Assembly: GCA_014799665.1 (NCBI GenBank)
Contig: JAAVHP010000012.1
Location: 62,001-126,000, forward strand
Length of the DNA: 64,000 nucleotides
Source of the DNA: Clostridiales bacterium
Lineage (GTDB): Bacteria; Bacillota; Clostridia; Christensenellales; Pumilibacteraceae
Direction of reading: 5' to 3'
Made by a program: the position numbers and the translations under genes. The stretch's first letter is position 1. The number at the start of each line of letters is the position of its first letter. Under the pieces are notes generated by a model that was not told the origin of the DNA, did not search any database, and saw nothing but the letters and a program-made list of their open reading frames with translations. Positions 55,862 to 64,000 of the stretch are shown one piece after another.

Positions 55862-57982
55862 ATGATGAAAAAGTCCAAGCTTATTTTAGCGGTCGCAGCG
55901 ACGGTGTGCGTAGCGGCTTCGGGCGCGCTCGTTGCGTGCGGTAACAAGGACGGCGGTTCGTTCGAAATAACGTTCAACGCCAACGGAGGTTCGCTTGCGG
56001 GTGGGGGTACGACTACTACTCTTAAAACGGACGACGCAGGCAAGCTCGCAGAGCTTCTCGGCGATCCCACGCATACCGACAGCACGTATAAATTCAACGG
56101 CTGGTGGACGGCGGAAACGGGCGGCGATAAGGTCGACCTTACGTACGTTTTCACTGCGGACAGTACGATTTACGCGCAGTGGACTGTCGAAAGCACTCAG
56201 TCCAAGCCGAACGATACGATTTATCATATCACGTTCAATGCGGGCGACGGCGAGTTCAAAGGCGGTAAGAAAACGGACGTTTACAACACCGATACGGAAG
56301 GCAAGCTCGCGTATCTTCCCGAAGATCCCACGCTCGACAATGCCGACTTTATCGAGTGGAACACCAAAGAGGACGGTTCCGGCAGCTACATTACGGAAAG
56401 CTACGTTTTCTCGTCGGATATTACCGTGTATGCGATTTACGAGATCGGCGGGATTGGACAGAATACGTACTGCATAAGCGGTGAGACTTACGGCAGGCTT
56501 AACAAGAAATTCACAGACGAGGACGACGAGACCGATACCAGTGAGTACGGGTACTACGCGACCGGCGTTGATCTCAAAGACGGCGAGGTACTCACGTTCA
56601 TGCTTAACGACAAGAACGCGGGCTCTGGCACGGACGTCAGCTTCTTTATCGACAGATCGAGCAGCGGCGTAGAGGTTACATCCATTTCCAGCGAGATAAC
56701 CAACGTCAAGGTGCTTAGCAGTACTAAGTATGATATTTCGATTAAGTGGTACCCCGATGGCGAGTGCTTCGTTCTTAAAATTACGGACGGATCGACAACA
56801 GGTATAACAATGCCCGAAATCTTTGTCGAAGGTGCGCCCGTGGTTATGATGCAGGTTGGTGATGGCGAGTTGATCAAGCTTAAAACGGTAGCGCCCACAG
56901 ACCTTGCCAAGTATACTTATACGACTCAATCGGGCAACATCAAGCTCGAAAAGGGTGACAATGTTAAGTTCACTATCGTAACCGCCGACGAACAGTTAGC
57001 GCTTGCGGCCGAGGACGACGAAGAGGAAGAGGAAGAGCATATCATAATCGACCCGATCGAGGCGCTTAATAACGCGCTTTCGATGGCCGGTGGATCGCAC
57101 GGCATCACACTCAGCGGCAACACCGTCACGGTATCCAACAGCGGAGATTTCTCGGTGTTCCTGCGTTGCTACGAGGGCGAAAAGGGTGCGCTTAGCTGGT
57201 CGGTCGAGATGGATGACGGCATACCCGAAAAGCTCGCGGTCGGAACTTACTATATTGTAGGCTCGATCACGGGTTGGACGCCTCGCGAAGCGTATGGGCT
57301 CAAACTCGACGAAGCCGCGTCGGGTGATGACGGAGACGTATATTCGTTTGATTTATACTTGACGGCAAAAGATGGGTTCAAGGTTACGTCGGTAGTTGCG
57401 GCGGGTGCTTCGTTCAATATCGATTGGTCGGATAGCGTGCAACGCAACTACGCGCACTTGTCGAAATACTGCAAGGACCTTGCCACGACTAACACAGACA
57501 GCAATATCTTCGTTAAAGAGGACGGCATGTATACCGTTGCCGTTAGAATAAAAGACGGCGTTATCGATTTGTCGGTCGCAAAGACCGACGATCCGAGCGG
57601 AAAATATCATTTCCCGACGGCTGCCGAAAAACCGATGGACGGCGAGTACTATCTTGTCGGCAGCGTTATCGGTTGGGCGATAGATACCGACTACCGGCTC
57701 GAAGACGGCACGATCACGTTGGATCTTGCGGCGGGCGAGAAGATTAAAATCGCGGGTTGCAAAGGTGGCAACATTAACTGGGACGACCAAATCAACGGTA
57801 CGAGCTTAGACGAAGGCTCTGCCGAATTTGCCGAGAGCATTGCCGACGGTCCCAACAATATCCAAATAAAGGAAAAGGGCAAGTATACAATAACGATCAC
57901 TACCGAAGACGGCGCGATAGTTTTGAGTATTAGAAAAGTTGTCGAAACGGGCGAGCCGGGCGACGGCGGCGACGTCGAATAA
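55862..57982 (+). CDS. InlB-repeat surface lipoprotein 2, 706 aa
   Basis: It is closely related to the previous protein: signal peptide with LVAC lipobox, two InlB repeats (about 38-115 and 120-195), then beta domains with VSFFIDRSSSGVEV, ISIKWYPDGE and two YYIVGSITGW/YYLVGSVIGW modules (about 460 and 597). A very acidic linker (AAEDDEEEEEEH) lies near residue 380. The start is ATG ATG after AGAGGA. It is predicted to be anchored on the outer membrane face, and the repeated VGS..GW modules resemble starch-module (SusE/F-like) repeats. There is a separate promoter and a terminator at the end. Confidence 0.78.
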   Translation: MMKKSKLILAVAATVCVAASGALVACGNKDGGSFEITFNANGGSLAGGGTTTTLKTDDAGKLAELLGDPTHTDSTYKFNGWWTAETGGDKVDLTYVFTADSTIYAQWTVESTQSKPNDTIYHITFNAGDGEFKGGKKTDVYNTDTEGKLAYLPEDPTLDNADFIEWNTKEDGSGSYITESYVFSSDITVYAIYEIGGIGQNTYCISGETYGRLNKKFTDEDDETDTSEYGYYATGVDLKDGEVLTFMLNDKNAGSGTDVSFFIDRSSSGVEVTSISSEITNVKVLSSTKYDISIKWYPDGECFVLKITDGSTTGITMPEIFVEGAPVVMMQVGDGELIKLKTVAPTDLAKYTYTTQSGNIKLEKGDNVKFTIVTADEQLALAAEDDEEEEEEHIIIDPIEALNNALSMAGGSHGITLSGNTVTVSNSGDFSVFLRCYEGEKGALSWSVEMDDGIPEKLAVGTYYIVGSITGWTPREAYGLKLDEAASGDDGDVYSFDLYLTAKDGFKVTSVVAAGASFNIDWSDSVQRNYAHLSKYCKDLATTNTDSNIFVKEDGMYTVAVRIKDGVIDLSVAKTDDPSGKYHFPTAAEKPMDGEYYLVGSVIGWAIDTDYRLEDGTITLDLAAGEKIKIAGCKGGNINWDDQINGTSLDEGSAEFAESIADGPNNIQIKEKGKYTITITTEDGAIVLSIRKVVETGEPGDGGDVE

Positions 57983-57995
57983 AAATCATAATCGA

Positions 57996-58032
57996 TAAAA
58001 ACCTGCTACGGTCTAACCGCGGTGGGTTTTTT
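57996..58032 (+). terminator. terminator after lipoprotein 2
   Basis: AAAAACCTGCTACGG, a five-base loop and CCGCGGTGGGTTTTTT, with some G-U pairs. Confidence 0.7.
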
Positions 58033-58090
58033 GGTTGGGTGGAAGGCGAATAAGGTTAAGATTAATAGAACTATCCTACGCATTATTCCT

Positions 58091-58168
58091 GTTATCCTGA
58101 GCGGAGCGAAGGATCTCGATAGTAAAGACCGATTAAAGCGAGATTCTTCGCTAACGCTCAGAATGACG
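58091..58168. repeat. dispersed repeat family C, short copy
   Basis: TATCCTGAGCGGAGCGAAGG...ATCT and AGATTCTTCGCTAACGCTCAG...AATGAC are inverted arms of about 25 bases around a 25-base centre. Confidence 0.75.
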
Positions 58169-58184
58169 GGGGGGGAAGGGTAGA

Positions 58185-58336
58185 GTGGCGTTAAGCAATA
58201 TATATATTGTAACGAAACTATTCGGGTGAAGTAAACAATAAATTATTTGTTTTTGTATATAACGTAAGTTTTCTTTGCCTACTTTCTTTCGAAAAAGAAA
58301 GTAGGTTTCTTGCCTACTTCTTTTCAAAGAAGTAGG
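58185..58336 (+). repeat. dispersed repeat family A, copy with two hairpins
   Basis: TGTAACGAAACTATTCGGGTG, AAGTTTTCTTTGCCTACTTTC with a GAAAAAGAAAG return, then TTTCTTGCCTACTTC with the CTTCTTTTCAAAGAAG hairpin. The next promoter starts directly after it. Confidence 0.8.
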
Positions 58337-58345
58337 TGAAAACGC

Positions 58346-58375
58346 TTGTAAAACCCATGTAAATTGTGCTATAAT
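58346..58375 (+). promoter_or_regulatory. promoter of the guaB-upstream gene (leaderless)
   Basis: TTGTAA (58346-58351), 18 bases, TATAAT (58370-58375); eight bases to ATG 58384, so about 2 leader bases. Confidence 0.6.
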
Positions 58376-58383
58376 ACTCGGTA

Positions 58384-61237
<2,854 letters not shown>

Positions 61238-61413
61238 CTTACTTCTTTTCAAAGAAGTAAGCAAGAAACCTACTTCTTTGAAAAGAAGTAGGCAAGAAAC
61301 TTTTAGTGTTGTGTGTTTGCTTTTAGTGTAGTTGTGCGTAGCACCCGAGTAATATCCTAACACTAATAATAACTTTTCGCCACTTTAACGAAAGTAGGCA
61401 AATAAAAGTTGCG
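61238..61413 (-). repeat. dispersed repeat family A, reverse orientation
   Basis: Read on the minus strand it carries the same parts: TAACG..., GGGTGC, AAAAGTTTCTTGCCTACTTC and two successive hairpins. Its first hairpin begins at the base after the guaB stop codon. Confidence 0.75.
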
Positions 61414-61452
61414 TTGATTGCTTTACGTTATTTTAGCTCAAAGTTTTCTTCG

Positions 61453-61478
61453 CTTCCTTCTTGTTCACAAGAAGGAAG
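61453..61478. repeat. perfect palindrome before gpsA
   Basis: CTTCCTTCTTG and CAAGAAGGAAG pair around TTCA. It resembles the family A terminal hairpin but has different bases; it could serve as a leader hairpin or terminator. Confidence 0.55.
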
Positions 61479-61495
61479 AAAAATAGGAGTATATA

Positions 61496-62506
61496 TTGTC
61501 ACTTAATTACACAATCCCTATGGACTATACCCGTCACAAGATCCGCGCGACGGTTATCGGCTGCGGGCGCTGGGGTTCGTTCATTGCGTGGTACGCCAAC
61601 CAGCTCGGTCACAAAGTAACCGTGTACGGCAAGTCCGGCGATATCACTTACGAACAGCTCGCAATGACGCGCAAGAACGAGTACGTGACTTTTCCCAAGT
61701 CGATCGAGCTGACTACCGATATCGCAAAAGCGGTCAAGACCGCCGACGTCGTGCTCGTAAGCGTACCGTCGCAGGTGTTCAGGGACGTAATGGGCGATAT
61801 CCGCAGTAAATGCGATATGACGGGCAAGTACCTCGTCACCTGCATGAAAGGTATTGAGATCAGCACGGGCAAACGCCTGAGCGAAGTCGCGCTCGAATTC
61901 GGGCTCGAAGACTGGCAGATCGCCGTGTGGGCGGGGCCCGGACATGTTCAGGAATTCACCAAGGGCAATCCCAACTGTATGCTCATAGATGGCTACGAGC
62001 GCAAGACCGTAGAAAAGATAGTCGATTATTTTAAAAGCCCGCTTATTCGGTTCTACTACGGCACGGACGTAATAGGCACGGAGATCGGCGCGGCGGCAAA
62101 GAACGTTATGGGCATTGTCGCGGGCGCGCTCGACGGCATGGGGCTTATAACGCTCAAAGGCGCGCTCATGGCGCGCGGCAGTAGGGAAGTCGCGCGGCTC
62201 ATAGGCAAGCTCGGCGGCAACCCTTTGTCCGCTTACGGACTGTGCCATATCGGCGACTACGAAACAACGTTGTTTTCGCCGCATAGCCACAATAGAATGT
62301 GGGGCGAGCGTTACGTTATGGGCAAGAAGTACGACAAGCTAGCCGAGGGCGTGCATACTGCTCGGGCAATGGCGCTCCTCGCCGATAAGTACGGCGTGGA
62401 TATGCCGATCACCAATGCGGTGAACACCATGATCCTCGATAAGATCCCGCCCCGTACCGTCATGGAACAGCTTTTCGACCGCACGCTCAAAGACGACTTA
62501 AATTAA
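61496..62506 (+). CDS. gpsA: NAD(P)H-dependent glycerol-3-phosphate dehydrogenase
   Basis: This 336-residue protein has the Rossmann loop VIGCGRWGSFIAWYA, CMKGIEISTGKRLSEV (first conserved lysine), AGPGHVQEF and EIGAAAKNVMGIVAGALDG with the catalytic lysine, then GDYETTLFSPHSHNRMWGE near residue 250. It supplies glycerol 3-phosphate for membrane phospholipids. The glycine loop is GCGRWGS rather than the usual GAGSWGT. The probable start is TTG 61496 with AGGAG six bases upstream; the next in-frame ATG is 61520. The gene ends in a reversed family A repeat that starts at the base after its stop. Confidence 0.92.
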   Translation: MSLNYTIPMDYTRHKIRATVIGCGRWGSFIAWYANQLGHKVTVYGKSGDITYEQLAMTRKNEYVTFPKSIELTTDIAKAVKTADVVLVSVPSQVFRDVMGDIRSKCDMTGKYLVTCMKGIEISTGKRLSEVALEFGLEDWQIAVWAGPGHVQEFTKGNPNCMLIDGYERKTVEKIVDYFKSPLIRFYYGTDVIGTEIGAAAKNVMGIVAGALDGMGLITLKGALMARGSREVARLIGKLGGNPLSAYGLCHIGDYETTLFSPHSHNRMWGERYVMGKKYDKLAEGVHTARAMALLADKYGVDMPITNAVNTMILDKIPPRTVMEQLFDRTLKDDLN

Positions 62507-62653
62507 CCTACTTCTTTGAAAAGAAGTAGGCAAGAAACTTTTAGTGTCGTGTGTGTGCAAAGGTAAGTAGTTGTTTTACTACACCCGAGTAGTTCTTTGC
62601 GGTATAAATTACTTTATGCCACTTTGAAAAAGTAGGCAAAGAAAACTTGCGTT
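62507..62653 (-). repeat. dispersed repeat family A, reverse orientation, abutting gpsA
   Basis: The hairpin CCTACTTCTTTG...AGAAGTAGG begins at the base after the gpsA stop codon, followed by the reverse of ACACGACACTAAAAGTTTC and the CGGGTG core. Confidence 0.75.
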
Positions 62654-62660
62654 AAAAGCT

Positions 62661-62694
62661 AAAAGAGTGGTTAGGCTTAACCACTCTTTTTTGT
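62661..62694 (+). terminator. terminator after gpsA
   Basis: AAAAGAGTGGTTA, GGC, TTAACCACTCTTTTTT. Confidence 0.9.
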
Positions 62695-62825
62695 TGTGTG
62701 TAAAATAATTGTGTATTGTGCCGAATCACTTACCCCCCCCTCTCCAAAAGGAAAATGTGCCCAAAGGGCGTTGGACATTACTAAAATTATCCCTTTTTAC
62801 ATACAAAAAATTTTCCTTAGGGGTA

Positions 62826-62854
62826 TTGACATTGTCGAAAAATTGTGATATACT
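62826..62854 (+). promoter_or_regulatory. promoter of InlB-repeat lipoprotein 3
   Basis: TTGACA (62826-62831), 17 bases, TATACT (62849-62854). Confidence 0.72.
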
Positions 62855-62866
62855 GTATCAAATCAC

Positions 62867-62914
62867 GCAAATGCGATGGGGTTTGGTGCGGTTGTGCCAA
62901 ACCTATGCGCTTGC
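62867..62914 (+). promoter_or_regulatory. leader hairpin of InlB-repeat lipoprotein 3
   Basis: A long stem in the 5' leader, from GCAAATGCGATGGGG/TTTGG to CCAAACC...GCGCTTGC, contains the GGTTTGG motif also seen in the leader of lipoprotein 2. It ends about 30 bases before the start. Confidence 0.6.
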
Positions 62915-62943
62915 AAAAATATTTCTTTAATAGAGGGAAAATA

Positions 62944-64000
62944 ATGAAGAAAACTAAGAAGCTTTTGTCTTTGGCTCTTGCCGCTAGTATGTGCGCCACT
63001 GCTGCATTCGGTCTTGCCGCTTGCTCTAAGGGAACCGACGGTTCGGGTAATGGCGATTCGACTACGGGGAGTACGTATACCATTTCTTTTAACGCAGGTT
63101 CCGGCACCGTTACGCCCGCTACGGCGACGACCAACGCCGAGGGCAAGCTCGCGTCGCTTCCTACCCCTACGTACACGGGCTATACGTTCGACGCTTGGTA
63201 TACTCAGCAGAACGGCAGTGGCGATAAGATAACGCTTTCGTACAAATTTACGAGCGATACGACCGTTTACGCCAACTGGACGAGCGGCGGCACACCCAAC
63301 GCCGAAGGCGAGTTCACCGTTACGTTCGTGGTCGACAGCGACGAAGGCACACTCGTCGGCTCGGAGACTGCTACGACCACGGATGGCAAGCTTGCTTCGT
63401 TCCCGACGGTAACGCCTGCTTCGGGCTACACGTTCGTTCAATGGGAGGACGCAATAGGTGAAGTTTATACCACTTCGTCCACGTTTACTGCCAACACCAC
63501 GCTTTATGCTCTCATGAACAATTCCGGCATTTCTGTTGGCGGACCTGAGGAAGTGAGCGGCACAAGCTACATTTCGATCGGGGCTACGCCGTATTATGAG
63601 TTGACGAAAACGTTTGACGTTGACGACGGCGATACGAATTCGGAGTATCCCACTATGGGTAAGCAGTATGTCAGAACGGGATTGGGGCTTGCAAAAGATA
63701 CCACGCTTTCGTTCACTATCGAGGGCGAGGAAATCGAGTTCTATATCGAAGCAGATAGTAAAGGCTTGGTAGAGAAGAAAAAGGACGCTTCCACCGTTAC
63801 AACTAACTTCGACGATACCTACAATATTTATCTAAAATATTGGTCGGATAGTTCCAAGTGGACAATTACCATGCAGTGCGAAAACAACGAGGACGAGGTT
63901 GCAGTGGTTGGCGGTGAAGCCATCGAACCCGGTACTGCGTATCTCGTCGGTGACGTTGCGGCTTCCAATATTACGTGGGATAGCTGGCGTGAAGGCGCGA
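62944..64000 (+). CDS. InlB-repeat surface lipoprotein 3 (partial, runs off the window)
   Basis: The start is ATG 62944 after GAGGG. The signal peptide has a LAAC lipobox near residue 27, followed by two InlB-type repeats (about 42-115 and 122-190, TISFNAGSGT...AWYT...YANW). A beta domain follows with EFYIEADSKGLVEK and NIYLKYWSDSSKW, plus the beginning of a YLVGDV module. It is related to the lipoproteins at 53037 and 55862 and shares their leader design. No stop codon occurs in this frame before base 64000, so the 3' end is missing. Confidence 0.78.
   Translation, partial: MKKTKKLLSLALAASMCATAAFGLAACSKGTDGSGNGDSTTGSTYTISFNAGSGTVTPATATTNAEGKLASLPTPTYTGYTFDAWYTQQNGSGDKITLSYKFTSDTTVYANWTSGGTPNAEGEFTVTFVVDSDEGTLVGSETATTTDGKLASFPTVTPASGYTFVQWEDAIGEVYTTSSTFTANTTLYALMNNSGISVGGPEEVSGTSYISIGATPYYELTKTFDVDDGDTNSEYPTMGKQYVRTGLGLAKDTTLSFTIEGEEIEFYIEADSKGLVEKKKDASTVTTNFDDTYNIYLKYWSDSSKWTITMQCENNEDEVAVVGGEAIEPGTAYLVGDVAASNITWDSWREGA

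Noticed and set aside
61496..62506. Start of gpsA at ATG 61520
   Set aside because: AGGAG is placed six bases before TTG 61496, and 30 bases before the ATG; the ATG remains a second choice.

Overview
The window looks like a chromosome segment of an uncultured Clostridia-type member of the Bacillota. The evidence is strong AGGAGG-like ribosome sites on most genes, consensus TTGACA/TATAAT promoters, many short lipoproteins with a lipobox, a SipW-type signal peptidase with TasA/camelysin-like substrates, fused MacB-like ABC proteins, and InlB-type (Listeria-Bacteroides) surface repeats. The M60 peptidase and the starch system would suit a gut habitat. The taxon is inferred from gene content only.

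Layout. 1-5957: end of an alpha/beta hydrolase, trmL, then a type IIA topoisomerase pair (B then A subunit) preceded by a promoter and a roughly 290-nt strongly self-complementary leader. 5965-10790: a divergent HxlR regulator faces a possible operon made of a 43-residue ACG-repeat peptide, a radical SAM/SPASM enzyme, a nitroreductase, a zinc-type macrodomain protein, a SirTM-type sirtuin and a DUF5131 protein. The peptide is too short for ordinary gene calling. 10795-25551: lytic transglycosylase, large ABC transporter with a G9 tract in its promoter, M48 peptidase, M60 mucin-type peptidase, flavodoxin, L-lactate dehydrogenase and an MMPL transporter. 25624-29319: a 23S-tRNA-Asn-5S operon with its own promoter and no 16S gene. 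29384-32003: small genes (acetyltransferase, HAD, lipoprotein, membrane protein, acidic peptide). 32087-40571: maltodextrin/starch uptake (starch-binding lipoprotein, LacI regulator, GH13 enzyme, binding protein, two permeases, no ATPase). 40676-49193: a SipW-dependent surface system (signal peptidase with a long tail, a 1577-residue InlB-repeat protein, two TasA-like proteins). 49801-64000: a TIM-barrel isomerase, pgk, three large InlB-repeat lipoproteins (the last cut by the window end), guaB and gpsA.

Three genome-wide habits show here. First, several genes without a ribosome site have a -10 box only 6-10 nt before ATG, which predicts leaderless mRNAs. Second, intergenic gaps carry three families of dispersed palindromic repeats. 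Third, the exported InlB-repeat lipoproteins share a promoter-hairpin-ribosome-site leader design.

The strongest candidate for an under-described system is 6481-10790, where a Cys-repeat peptide and its maturase sit next to an ADP-ribosylation writer/eraser pair. The SipW locus and the gyrase leader RNA come next.
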